This document shows, piece by piece, positions 41,374-49,648 of a stretch of DNA of 64,000 nt. Origin of the DNA: Noviherbaspirillum cavernae (GTDB lineage Bacteria > Pseudomonadota > Gammaproteobacteria > Burkholderiales > Burkholderiaceae_D); the NCBI RefSeq assembly GCF_003590875.1, contig NZ_QYUN01000002.1, forward strand, positions 1,178,001-1,242,000, read 5' to 3'. The notes under the pieces are model-generated. The model made no database searches. It saw only the letters and a program-made list of their open reading frames with translations, and was not told where the DNA came from. Position 1 is the first letter of the stretch. Each line of letters opens with the position of its first letter. Made by a program: the position numbers and the translations under genes.

Positions 41374-43038
41374 ATGGCCGCCGAACTTCCCCCGACCGAA
41401 ACCGTCGAAGCCGCCGTACCTGACTCCCGCAATGTGCCGACCGAGCTGATTGCGCGCGAAGTGGCACGGCGCCGTACCTTCGGCATCATTTCCCACCCGG
41501 ATGCGGGTAAAACCACGCTGACCGAAAAACTCCTGCTGTTTTCAGGCGCCATTCAGCTTGCCGGCACCGTGAAGGCGCGCAAGAGCGGCCGCCACGCGAC
41601 ATCGGACTGGATGGAAATCGAAAAGCAGCGCGGTATTTCGGTCGCCAGTTCGGTGATGCAGTTCGAATACCGTGACCACGTTGTCAATCTGCTGGACACG
41701 CCTGGTCACCAGGACTTCTCGGAAGACACCTATCGCGTGTTGACTGCGGTCGATTCCGCCTTGATGGTGATCGATGCCGCCAAGGGCGTGGAAGAGCAGA
41801 CCATCAAGCTGCTCAACGTGTGCCGCATGCGCGACACGCCGATCCTGACCTTCATGAACAAGATGGACCGCGAAACCCGCGATCCGCTGGAGCTGCTGGA
41901 CGAAGTCGAGTCGGTGCTGAAGATCCAGTGCGCGCCGGTGACATGGCCGATCGGCATGGGCAAGACTTTCCGCGGTGTGTATCACTTGCTGCGCGATGAG
42001 ATTCTGCTGTTCACCGCTGGTAGCGAGCGTGCCGACCAGGAATTCGAAGTCGTCAAGGGCATCGACAATCCGCGTCTTGCGGAAATGTTCCCGCTCGAAA
42101 TCGAGCAGCTCAAGATGGAAGTGGAACTGGTGCATGGCGCCTCGCATCCATTCGATCTGGATGCCTTCCTTGCGGGTACGCAGACGCCGGTATTCTTCGG
42201 CTCCGCCATCAACAATTTTGGCGTGCGCGAAATCCTCAATGCGCTGCTCGACTGGGCACCCGCGCCGCGCTCGCGCGATGCAACGGTGCGCGCGGTCGAA
42301 CCGACCGAAGCGCCGTTCTCCGGATTCGTCTTCAAGATCCAGGCCAACATGGATCCGGCGCACCGCGACCGCATCGCGTTTCTGCGCGTGTGTTCGGGGC
42401 GTTTCGAGCGCGGCATGAAGATCAAGCATCTGCGGCTGGGGCGCGAGATCAAGGTGTCTTCCGTCGTGACCTTCATGGCATCCAGCCGTGAACAGGTGGA
42501 AGAGGCTTACGCCGGCGACATCATCGGTCTGCCGAACCACGGCAACATGCAGATCGGCGACAGTTTTTCCGAAGGCGAGTTGTTGCAGTTCACCGGCATC
42601 CCGTATTTCGCGCCTGACTTCTTCCGCTCGGTGCGGATTCGCAATCCCTTGAAGATCAAGCAATTGCACAAGGGGTTGCAGCAGCTTGGCGAAGAAGGCG
42701 CGGTGCAGGTATTCAAGCCGGTGCACAGCGGTGACCTGGTGCTCGGCGCGGTCGGCGTGCTGCAGTTCGAAGTGGTAGCCAGTCGCCTGCTCAACGAGTA
42801 CGGCGTCGATGCGGTGTTCGAAGGCACAAGCATCAGCAGTGCGCGCTGGATTTCGTGCGACGACAAGCGTGTGCTGGCTGATTTCGAAAAATCCTCGGCC
42901 GGCGGCAATATTGCCTACGACGCTGCCGGTAACATGGCTTACCTTGCGACCTCAGGCGTCAATCTCAAGCTCACTCAGGAGCGTTGGCCGAAGCTGACTT
43001 TTCACGCGACCCGGGAACATGCCGCGAAGCTTGATTGA
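41374..43038 (+). CDS. prfC: peptide chain release factor 3
   Basis: Translational GTPase that removes RF1 or RF2 from the ribosome after termination. The 554-residue protein has G1 HPDAGKTT, G3 DTPGHQDF, G4 NKMD and the RF3-specific C-terminal domain ([20 protein letters not shown]). The N-terminal extension of about 30 residues before [11 protein letters not shown] is longer than in E. coli. A terminator follows. Confidence 0.96.
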   Translation: MAAELPPTETVEAAVPDSRNVPTELIAREVARRRTFGIISHPDAGKTTLTEKLLLFSGAIQLAGTVKARKSGRHATSDWMEIEKQRGISVASSVMQFEYRDHVVNLLDTPGHQDFSEDTYRVLTAVDSALMVIDAAKGVEEQTIKLLNVCRMRDTPILTFMNKMDRETRDPLELLDEVESVLKIQCAPVTWPIGMGKTFRGVYHLLRDEILLFTAGSERADQEFEVVKGIDNPRLAEMFPLEIEQLKMEVELVHGASHPFDLDAFLAGTQTPVFFGSAINNFGVREILNALLDWAPAPRSRDATVRAVEPTEAPFSGFVFKIQANMDPAHRDRIAFLRVCSGRFERGMKIKHLRLGREIKVSSVVTFMASSREQVEEAYAGDIIGLPNHGNMQIGDSFSEGELLQFTGIPYFAPDFFRSVRIRNPLKIKQLHKGLQQLGEEGAVQVFKPVHSGDLVLGAVGVLQFEVVASRLLNEYGVDAVFEGTSISSARWISCDDKRVLADFEKSSAGGNIAYDAAGNMAYLATSGVNLKLTQERWPKLTFHATREHAAKLD

Positions 43039-43059
43039 CAAAATTGCCGTGACACGATG

Positions 43060-43098
43060 AAAAGAGGGCCGCCAATAGTGCGGCCCTTTTCTTTTTCT
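43060..43098 (+). terminator. intrinsic terminator of prfC
   Basis: GAGGGCCGC pairs with GCGGCCCTTTT around CAATAGT with flanking A- and T-rich arms and a T-rich tail, 25 bases after the prfC stop. Confidence 0.75.
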
Positions 43099-43346
43099 TA
43101 TTTGAAAAGCGTTGATAAGAAGTATTACATTTTTGATGAGGAACCATGTCGGTGCATGTGTGATCAAATCGCCAATTGCCATCAATCCCTGAAATATTGA
43201 GTGCGGTCAAAAGACGCAGGGGTGTTGCGACTTACACTCATCGACAGATTTTTCAACCGGTTCAACCGTTTCATTTCCCCTGCTTTATCTTCGTATCGAT
43301 CCGAAAGATTCGGAGGGTTAGTGCTTTTCATTGTCAAGGAGTTCAT
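43099..43346. other. non-coding gap before the hemerythrin-like gene
   Basis: About 250 bases without a convincing gene. It holds a tandem TTCAACCG pair at about 43250-43267 flanking AACCGGTT, and a short palindrome TCCGAA/TTCGGA at 43300-43314. No clear promoter is visible; an AAGGAG sits just before the next start codon. An in-frame extension of the next gene into this gap exists but lacks family similarity. Confidence 0.4.
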
Positions 43347-43922
43347 ATGCTGACTGCCACTTATTCGCTGGTAGCGATTGTCAACGAACAGAATAATTTG
43401 CGGCGCGCACTTCATTCGCTGCAGCAATATATTCAAAATGCGTGGGACGGCATGTTGCATCACGTTGATCTGGATCGGATCGAACATGCGTTCAACTCAT
43501 TGACCGAATTTGACAGTTACTGTCACAGCCGCAAGGTGGAACAGCATCTGATCCCGGCAATCCGCCGCGCAACCAGCGAGGCTGATACCTTGCTCGCCGA
43601 ACTGGACGCGATCAGCGCGACGGGCCTGCATCTGCTTCGCTCGGTCGGCGATCAACTCAGGCATGCGATCGATCTGGGTGAGACGTGGTTGCATGAGGTG
43701 AGCAATTCCCTGGTGCAGTATTGCCGCAAGCTGCTCAAGCGGCTGGCGAAAGAGGAGGCTGAGTTGTTTCCGATTGCGCACAGGGTCTTGTCGGTTGATG
43801 AATGGTTCGCAATCGCGGAGAAATTCCTTTCCGCCGATGGGCAAACCCATGGTGGCCGTCTCTCCTCGCAACCGCCACCGGTCCTCGCGGCGATGCCGGA
43901 GCAGCGCTTCGCTGCGCATTGA
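43347..43922 (+). CDS. hemerythrin-like four-helix protein with lost ligands
   Basis: A 191-residue protein whose helix pattern follows the HHE cation-binding (hemerythrin) domain found in FeS-repair and signalling proteins. Metal ligands are mostly replaced. Helix 1 has NEQN (13-16) where HDEH is usual; helix 2 keeps HSRKVE (60-65); helix 4 reads KRLAKEEAELFPIA (131-144) without the usual His before AKEE. The closing LSVDEW is as in the family. The di-iron site is therefore doubtful. The ATG has AAGGAG ahead of it. Function unknown. Confidence 0.7.
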   Translation: MLTATYSLVAIVNEQNNLRRALHSLQQYIQNAWDGMLHHVDLDRIEHAFNSLTEFDSYCHSRKVEQHLIPAIRRATSEADTLLAELDAISATGLHLLRSVGDQLRHAIDLGETWLHEVSNSLVQYCRKLLKRLAKEEAELFPIAHRVLSVDEWFAIAEKFLSADGQTHGGRLSSQPPPVLAAMPEQRFAAH

Positions 43923-44077
43923 GCGACACGCTGTTCATGTCTTCCAACGCGGAGATGGTCACAGAAAGGGCGCTTCAAATTGAATCTGGCGAAGGAGGCC
44001 GTCAAGCAGGCGGATAGTTGTTGCATCGCCTGCTGTTTCCGGGCATGGTGTGGCCCACGATTTTTCTCAGGTCGCAC

Positions 44078-45409
44078 ATGCCACGACTATTCAAGTTCAC
44101 GAGTTTCTCGATACGCGATTTCCTTGTCGCTGCCGCGCCGACGGCGAGTCTGGTCGCATTGATCTGCCTGCTTGCCTATTGGCTGGCCGATCCTGCGCCG
44201 CCCAGGCATGTGACGATTGCGACCGGGCAGGAAAACAGCGCCTATGAAATGTTCGGCAAGCAGTACGCGAATGCGCTGGCGAAATTCGGTATCACGGTGA
44301 GTGCAAAACCCTCACTCGGTTCTCAGGAAAACCTGCAGCACTTGAAGGATCTGGGATCGGGAGTCGACATCGCATTCGTGCAGAGCGGTTCGACCGAGCA
44401 GGCCGAGGCGGAGCGCAAGGGACTGATCTCGCTCGGGAGCTTGTTCACCGAGCCTGTCTGGCTGTTCATGCGCGACAAAAAATATGTCACGCAACTCACG
44501 CAGCTCAGGGGCCTGAAGATCAACGTCGGCCCGGAAGGCACCGGCGTCCCCGGCCTCTTCAAGCGCCTGTTGTCCGTCAATGGTGTCGAGCCGAATGAAC
44601 TCACGCTGAGTGCCCTGGAAAACACGCCGGCGACCGTCGCGCTGCTGGAGGGGCGCATTGATGGTTTGGTATTCAGCTCTGCCCCCGATGCGCCGCTGAT
44701 TCAAATGTTGCTGCAAACGCCGGGCATCAAGCTGTTCAACTTTGCGCAAGCGGAGGCGTACACACGGCGTTTTTCGTTTCTGTCGCACGTCGTGCTGCCG
44801 CACGGGATTGTGGACCTCGGGCGCGACTTGCCGGCAAAGGACTATCACCTGATCGCGCCGACTGCCACGCTGGTTGCGCGCGACAACTTGCATCCGGCAT
44901 TGATTGACTTGTTTGTGCAGGCGGCGATGGAGATACATGGCGGCGTCGGCTGGTTTCGCAGGCAGGGAGATTTTCCGTCGGCCAGCTATACGGAGATACC
45001 GGTATCTCCGGCCGCGCAAAAGCTGTACAAGAATGGGCCGTCGCTATTGCAGCGCTATCTGCCGTTCTGGCTTGCCAATTTCTTCGAGCGCATGGGGGTG
45101 TTGGTCGTTGCGCTCGGCGCATTGATTTTTCCCTTGTCGCGGATCGTGCCGCCGTTGTACGTGTGGAAGGTGCGGTCGCGCGTCTATCGCTGGTATGGAC
45201 AATTGCGGGCGGTGGAACAGGCCATCGAGGACGTGCCGGCGGATAGGAGGACGGCCGTGTATTCGGAGCAGTTGAAGCGCCTGAGCGATATCGAGAGCGG
45301 CGTGAACCGGGTTTCGATTCCCCTGTCGTTCGCGGAAGAGCTGTATGGGCTGCGCAGCCACATCACTTCCGTACGCCAACGCCTGATGTGGCTGATGGCC
45401 GGGGATTGA
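44078..45409 (+). CDS. TAXI-family substrate-binding protein with two membrane anchors
   Basis: A 443-residue protein with a TRAP-TAXI solute-binding domain. Features are an N-terminal membrane segment at about 14-36, the binding domain about 42-330 (ATGQENSAYEMFGKQYANAL, GVDIAFVQSGS, GPEGTGVPGLFKRLL), a second membrane segment at about 333-353, and a cytoplasmic tail of about 85 residues. Normal TAXI proteins are cleaved periplasmic proteins with an adjacent fused TRAP permease; no permease lies nearby. It may be a membrane-tethered sensor rather than a transporter part. That is inference. Confidence 0.82.
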   Translation: MPRLFKFTSFSIRDFLVAAAPTASLVALICLLAYWLADPAPPRHVTIATGQENSAYEMFGKQYANALAKFGITVSAKPSLGSQENLQHLKDLGSGVDIAFVQSGSTEQAEAERKGLISLGSLFTEPVWLFMRDKKYVTQLTQLRGLKINVGPEGTGVPGLFKRLLSVNGVEPNELTLSALENTPATVALLEGRIDGLVFSSAPDAPLIQMLLQTPGIKLFNFAQAEAYTRRFSFLSHVVLPHGIVDLGRDLPAKDYHLIAPTATLVARDNLHPALIDLFVQAAMEIHGGVGWFRRQGDFPSASYTEIPVSPAAQKLYKNGPSLLQRYLPFWLANFFERMGVLVVALGALIFPLSRIVPPLYVWKVRSRVYRWYGQLRAVEQAIEDVPADRRTAVYSEQLKRLSDIESGVNRVSIPLSFAEELYGLRSHITSVRQRLMWLMAGD

Positions 45410-45470
45410 CACCGCATTCAATTGCGGCTGGCGAACGGCGGCAGTGTGCGCGGCAAGCCGCGCAGTGCCC

Positions 45471-45929
45471 TTATGCGCCCAGCCATGGCAAGCCGGCCTT
45501 GCACCAGCCGCTTACCGTCTTGCGGTGACCTTGCGCATCCTTGTCGCCTTCAAAGCCTTCCAGAATGTCGAAGCAATTGGCGTAGCCGTTTTCCGTGGCG
45601 AGCTTGGCAGCGTGGCGCGAACGTACGCCGGAACGGCACAGGAACAGCAGCACATTGTCCTTGCCGGCGACTTGTGCCAGTTGCGCCAGGAATTCCGGAT
45701 TCGGCGTGCCGCCAGGGTAAACATTCCACTGAACCGCCGCATGCTGCGATTCGGGCACGGCGACGCGTCCGACCCAGTCGCGTTCCGCATTGGTGCGGAC
45801 ATCAATCAGCCTGGCGTTGGGGTTGTGCTGCAGAAGGGCATGGGCTTCGGTCGGGGTTATCGCTCCGGCATATGGGAGCTTGTTTTCCGTTCCGCGTTGG
45901 CGCGCTGTCGAGAGGATATCGGCGGTCAT
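45471..45929 (-). CDS. single-domain rhodanese-like protein
   Basis: A 152-residue rhodanese-fold protein with RLIDVRTNAERDWVGRV and the active loop FLCRSGVRS containing the catalytic cysteine (CRSGVRS loop, six residues plus Cys). It may transfer sulfane sulfur; the acceptor is unknown. ATG 45929 is preceded by AAGGAC. It is divergent from glnA, and the shared gap carries NtrC-like boxes, so nitrogen control of this gene is conceivable. Confidence 0.88.
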   Translation of the reverse strand: MTADILSTARQRGTENKLPYAGAITPTEAHALLQHNPNARLIDVRTNAERDWVGRVAVPESQHAAVQWNVYPGGTPNPEFLAQLAQVAGKDNVLLFLCRSGVRSRHAAKLATENGYANCFDILEGFEGDKDAQGHRKTVSGWCKAGLPWLGA

Positions 45930-45998
45930 GTCTTGTCCTTTGGAAGTGGATACTCGAGCCTGATTTTCATTATAGTGATTTACCCTGCAACACATGAT

Positions 45999-46015
45999 TG
46001 CACCAAAAAAGTGCT
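45999..46015. promoter_or_regulatory. NtrC-like box 1
   Basis: TGCACC-AAAAA-AGTGCT, against the known NtrC consensus TGCACC-N5-GGTGCA: one full half-site and four of six in the other. Confidence 0.6.
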
Positions 46016-46039
46016 TTGAAGAATAGTGCTGCACGGTAT

Positions 46040-46056
46040 TGCGCCAAATGTGTGCG
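46040..46056. promoter_or_regulatory. NtrC-like box 2
   Basis: TGCGCC-AAATG-TGTGCG, matching the dyad TGCACC-N5-GGTGCA at nine of twelve positions, 41 bases after box 1. Confidence 0.55.
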
Positions 46057-46068
46057 AGTTGGGTATTT

Positions 46069-46085
46069 TGCACACTTTTGGTGAA
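46069..46085. promoter_or_regulatory. NtrC-like box 3
   Basis: TGCACA-CTTTT-GGTGAA, ten of twelve consensus positions. With the neighbours it forms an array about 120-200 bases upstream of the sigma-54 promoter, the usual enhancer range. Confidence 0.6.
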
Positions 46086-46123
46086 TTTACGCGAGTGCGT
46101 TCATGCGCTAAAAAGTAACGAAC

Positions 46124-46140
46124 AGCGCATTATTTGCGCA
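46124..46140. promoter_or_regulatory. possible weak NtrC-like box 4
   Basis: AGCGCA-TTATT-TGCGCA, a dyad with the same five-base spacing but weaker consensus match. It is closest to the promoter. Confidence 0.35.
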
Positions 46141-46190
46141 AACTTGCCGGCATCCTCGCGGTAGGGTAATTTTGTCTTCCATCAAGTTCA

Positions 46191-46206
46191 TGGCATGGAA
46201 CCTGCT
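46191..46206 (+). promoter_or_regulatory. sigma-54 promoter of glnA
   Basis: TGGCAT-GGAAC-CTGCT keeps the invariant GG (46192-46193) and GC (46204-46205) ten bases apart. Transcription would start near 46217, leaving a leader of about 116 bases before glnA. The NtrC-like boxes lie upstream. Confidence 0.75.
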
Positions 46207-46332
46207 ATCATTCCCGCCTGTGTTTCGGTCGCCTTGAAGGCGGTGTCGCGTTTGCCGCGCCACTGCGCCATGGTCGGCTCACCACCAATTCACATTACCC
46301 CGTACCACTTTGCTTATTATTAGGAGATTCGC

Positions 46333-47748
46333 ATGGCAATGACGGCCGCAGAGGTCTTGAAAATGGCGAAAGAAAACGAAGTCAAGTTCGTTGATTTTCG
46401 TTTTGCAGACACCCGAGGCAAGGAACAGCACGTCACCGTTCCGGTTTCGCAGTTTGACATGGATAAATTCGAATCCGGCCATGCATTTGACGGTTCGTCG
46501 ATCGCCGGCTGGAAGGGCATTGAAGCATCTGACATGTTGCTGATGCCGGATCCGAACACGGCCAACATCGACCCGTTCATGGAAGAAACGACGCTGTTCA
46601 TGCAGTGCGACGTGATCGAGCCGTCCGACGGCAAGGGTTATGACCGTGATCCGCGCTCCATCGCCAAGCGCGCTGAAGCGTATCTGAAATCCTCCGGCCT
46701 GGGCGATACCGCCTACTTCGGCCCGGAACCCGAATTCTTCATCTTCGACAGCGTGCGCTGGAAGGTGGACATGTCCGGCTGCTTCGTGAAGATCGATTCC
46801 GAAGAGGCTTCCTGGAGCACCGGCGAAAAGCTCGAAGGCGGCAACACCGGTCACCGTCCGACCGTCAAGGGCGGCTATTTCCCGGTTCCGCCGGTCGACA
46901 GCTTCCAGGACATGCGTTCGGAAATGTCGCTGATCCTCGAAGCGATGGGCATCCCGGTTGAAGTTCACCACCACGAAGTGGCCGGCGCAGGCCAGAACGA
47001 GCTGGGCACCAAGTTCTCCACGCTGGTTGAGCGTGCCGACTGGACCCAGAACCTGAAATACGTGATCTGGAATGTCGCCCACACTTACGGCAAGACCGCG
47101 ACCTTCATGCCGAAGCCGATCGTCGGCGACAACGGTTCGGGCATGCACGTGCACCAGTCCGTCTGGAAGGATGGCAAGAACCTGTTCGCAGGCGACGGCT
47201 ATGCCGGCCTGTCCGAGTTCGCGCTGTACTACATCGGCGGCATCATCAAGCACGCTCGCGCGCTGAACGCGATCACCAACCCGGGCACCAACTCCTACAA
47301 GCGTCTGGTTCCCGGCTACGAGGCACCGGTCAAGCTGGCTTACTCGGCACGCAACCGTTCCGCATCGATCCGCATTCCGCACGTCGCGAACCCGAAGGGC
47401 CGTCGCGTCGAAGCGCGCTTCCCGGATCCGCTGGCGAACCCGTACCTGTGCTTCTCCGCTCTGCTGATGGCAGGTCTGGATGGCGTGCAGAACAAGATCC
47501 ATCCGGGCGAAGCAGCGTCGAAAGACCTGTACCACCTGCCGCCGGAAGAAGATGCGAAGATCCCGACCGTCTGCTCCTCGCTCGAACAGGCGCTCGAGTA
47601 CCTGGACAAGGATCGCGAGTTCCTGACCCGCGGTGGCGTGTTCAGCGACTCCATGATCGATGCTTACATCGAACTGAAGATGCAAGAAGTGCAACGCTTC
47701 CGCATGACGACGCATCCGATCGAGTTCGACATGTACTACTCGCTGTAA
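46333..47748 (+). CDS. glnA: glutamine synthetase, type I
   Basis: ATP-dependent synthesis of glutamine from glutamate and ammonium; dodecameric, cytoplasmic. The 471-residue protein is the adenylylated GSI-beta form. It shows [12 protein letters not shown], the ATP motif [25 protein letters not shown], and the adenylylation tyrosine region [10 protein letters not shown] near the C-terminus. GlnE at 21728 is its modifying enzyme. Start has AGGAG. It is expected to be driven by sigma-54 and NtrC from the upstream boxes. Confidence 0.97.
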   Translation: MAMTAAEVLKMAKENEVKFVDFRFADTRGKEQHVTVPVSQFDMDKFESGHAFDGSSIAGWKGIEASDMLLMPDPNTANIDPFMEETTLFMQCDVIEPSDGKGYDRDPRSIAKRAEAYLKSSGLGDTAYFGPEPEFFIFDSVRWKVDMSGCFVKIDSEEASWSTGEKLEGGNTGHRPTVKGGYFPVPPVDSFQDMRSEMSLILEAMGIPVEVHHHEVAGAGQNELGTKFSTLVERADWTQNLKYVIWNVAHTYGKTATFMPKPIVGDNGSGMHVHQSVWKDGKNLFAGDGYAGLSEFALYYIGGIIKHARALNAITNPGTNSYKRLVPGYEAPVKLAYSARNRSASIRIPHVANPKGRRVEARFPDPLANPYLCFSALLMAGLDGVQNKIHPGEAASKDLYHLPPEEDAKIPTVCSSLEQALEYLDKDREFLTRGGVFSDSMIDAYIELKMQEVQRFRMTTHPIEFDMYYSL

Positions 47749-47779
47749 GAATGGTGTAGTCTGCCTTCGGGCAAACAAG

Positions 47780-47810
47780 GCGGGGAATGCTTCGGCTTCC
47801 CCGCTTTTTT
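47780..47810 (+). terminator. intrinsic terminator of glnA
   Basis: GCGGGGAA pairs with TTCCCCGC around TGCTTCGGC and is followed by six T, 32 bases after the stop. Confidence 0.88.
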
Positions 47811-47932
47811 ATTGTGTGCAATGCTTCGGCCCGACTGTTGCGTGTTACACGATTCTGCAGATGAACGTTTGTAAAGCCTTGTTTCTTATCCTAAACTACT
47901 ACTCGCTCCAATTGTTTCCGTATAGAAAGATC

Positions 47933-48427
47933 ATGAAGCGACAACTTCCAGTAGTGCTATTGCTTGCGGCAGCCGCCGGCTACGTCCATGCGCAAAGCGA
48001 CGTCTACCTGTGCGTCGACGAGAGCGGCAAGAAGGAATACAAGAACACCGGCACAACCAAGGGTTGCAAGAGAATCGACTTGCCGAGCCTGTCGATGGTG
48101 CCCGCGCCGGCAGCGGCGAAGAAACCCGCTGTGCAAACCGCCTCGGCAAAGTCGTCATCGTCGCCGTCCGATTTCCCCAAGGTGGACAGCGGAACCCAGA
48201 AGGCGCGCGACAGCGACCGCAAGCAGATATTGCTCGACGAAATGAAGGCGGAGGAACAGAAGCTTGCCGCGATGAAGAAGGAATTCAACGATGGTGAGCC
48301 GGAGCGTCGCGGGGATGAGCGCAATTATGCGAAATACCAGGAACGCGTCGCGTCCATGAAGGAAGACATCGGCCGCACCGAGAAAAATATCGAAGCGCTG
48401 AAGCGCGAGATCGGCAACTTGAAGTAA
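47933..48427 (+). CDS. exported DUF4124 coiled-coil protein
   Basis: A 164-residue protein with a signal peptide (about 1-20, ending VHA), an N-terminal DUF4124 segment (VYLCVDESGKKEYKNTGT, with a Cys pair), a Lys/Ser-rich linker and a C-terminal charged coiled coil of about 65 residues (about 95-160). Function unknown; periplasmic. It is isolated from glnA and ntrB by terminators on both sides. Confidence 0.85.
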   Translation: MKRQLPVVLLLAAAAGYVHAQSDVYLCVDESGKKEYKNTGTTKGCKRIDLPSLSMVPAPAAAKKPAVQTASAKSSSSPSDFPKVDSGTQKARDSDRKQILLDEMKAEEQKLAAMKKEFNDGEPERRGDERNYAKYQERVASMKEDIGRTEKNIEALKREIGNLK

Positions 48428-48453
48428 AGTTGGTATGACGCTTGCTTGGACAG

Positions 48454-48479
48454 GGCCGCGCAAGCGGCCTTGTTTTTTT
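48454..48479 (+). terminator. intrinsic terminator after the DUF4124 gene
   Basis: GGCCGC-GCAA-GCGGCC followed by TTGTTTTTTT, 27 bases after the stop. Its position argues against the ntrB start at TTG 48446, which would place it inside the coding region. Confidence 0.85.
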
Positions 48480-48502
48480 GCGGCCTTGATTCCTGGACCT
48501 TC

Positions 48503-49576
48503 GTGAAAACATCATTGACATCTCTGGACGGACTGGACCTGCTGTCGTCGGCGGTCATCATCCTCGACGACGAGAGCCGCGTGACCTATGCGAACGCGGC
48601 GGCGGAGAACCTGCTGGAAAGCTCCTTCAAGACGCTGGCCAGCCGCAAGCTGGAGGAGCTGTTCCTCAATGGCGATGGCCTCGCCGAGATTTTCCGGGAA
48701 GCGGTCGAGCATCGCTTTGCCGACAAGCGGCTGGACCTGACCCTTGAGCGCATCGGCCGCGAGCCGCTGCAGGTACACGTGATCGTGACCGCGCTCGACA
48801 ATCGCGACATGCCGGTGCTGATCGAGTTGCGCGAGAACGTGCAGCAGTTGAAGCTCGATCGCGAGGAACGACTGCTGGATCAAAGCCAGGCGAACAAGGA
48901 ATTGATCCGCAACCTCGCGCATGAAATCAAGAATCCGCTGGGCGGCATTCGCGGTGCGGCGCAGTTGCTGGAGTTCGAGCTGCCCGAGCGGCAGCTGAAG
49001 GAGCTGCGCGAATACACGCAAGTCATCATCAAGGAGGCCGACCGCCTGCAGACGCTGGTTGACCGTTTGCTGGCGCCGCACCGGCGTCCGCATATCGTCG
49101 GCGACGTCAACATCCACGAAGTGTGCGAGCGCGTGCGCAGTCTGATCGTGGCGGAATTTCCGAACGGGCTGGCGATCAAACGCGATTACGATCTGTCGGT
49201 GCCTGAATTCCGCGGCGACAAGGAGCAGCTGATCCAGGCAGTATTGAACATTACGCACAATGCGGCGCAGGCACTGTCGGAGCGCATCGGGACGGGGGAT
49301 GCATTGCTGACATTCCAGACGCGCGTTGCGCGCCAGGTGACGCTGGCGAAGGTTCGTTACAGGCTGGCACTGGATTTGCATATCATCGACAACGGACCGG
49401 GTATCCCGCCGGAGATTCAAGACCGCATTTTCTATCCGCTGGTATCGGGACGGGATGGCGGTAGCGGATTGGGATTGACGCTCGCGCAGACGTTCGTGCA
49501 ACAGCACATGGGAGTGATCGAATGCGAGAGCCGACCGGGATATACCGACTTCCGGATATTGATACCACTGCCTTGA
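48503..49576 (+). CDS. glnL: nitrogen regulation sensor histidine kinase NtrB
   Basis: Two-component kinase and phosphatase that sets NtrC phosphorylation according to PII signals. The 357-residue cytoplasmic protein has a PAS-like domain (about 10-110), the H-box NLAHEIKNPLGGIRG, N-box NITHNAAQALSE, and G-boxes DNGPGIP and GGSGLGLTL. GTG 48503 is chosen because the upstream in-frame TTG (48446) precedes a terminator. There is no membrane segment, as usual for NtrB. ntrC begins 72 bases after the stop. Confidence 0.93.
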   Translation: MKTSLTSLDGLDLLSSAVIILDDESRVTYANAAAENLLESSFKTLASRKLEELFLNGDGLAEIFREAVEHRFADKRLDLTLERIGREPLQVHVIVTALDNRDMPVLIELRENVQQLKLDREERLLDQSQANKELIRNLAHEIKNPLGGIRGAAQLLEFELPERQLKELREYTQVIIKEADRLQTLVDRLLAPHRRPHIVGDVNIHEVCERVRSLIVAEFPNGLAIKRDYDLSVPEFRGDKEQLIQAVLNITHNAAQALSERIGTGDALLTFQTRVARQVTLAKVRYRLALDLHIIDNGPGIPPEIQDRIFYPLVSGRDGGSGLGLTLAQTFVQQHMGVIECESRPGYTDFRILIPLP

Positions 49577-49648
49577 CGGATGCCGTCGGACGTCCGTCGA
49601 GGCTGGCCGAAGTACCAATGCACTATCACGCAGGATGCAGACCAAAAT

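Noticed and set aside
43176..43346. N-terminal extension of the hemerythrin-like gene
   Set aside because: The extension has no similarity to the fold, and ATG 43347 has AAGGAG directly upstream.
48446..48502. Upstream TTG start for ntrB
   Set aside because: It would put a strong intrinsic terminator (48454-48479) inside the coding sequence; GTG 48503 is more natural.
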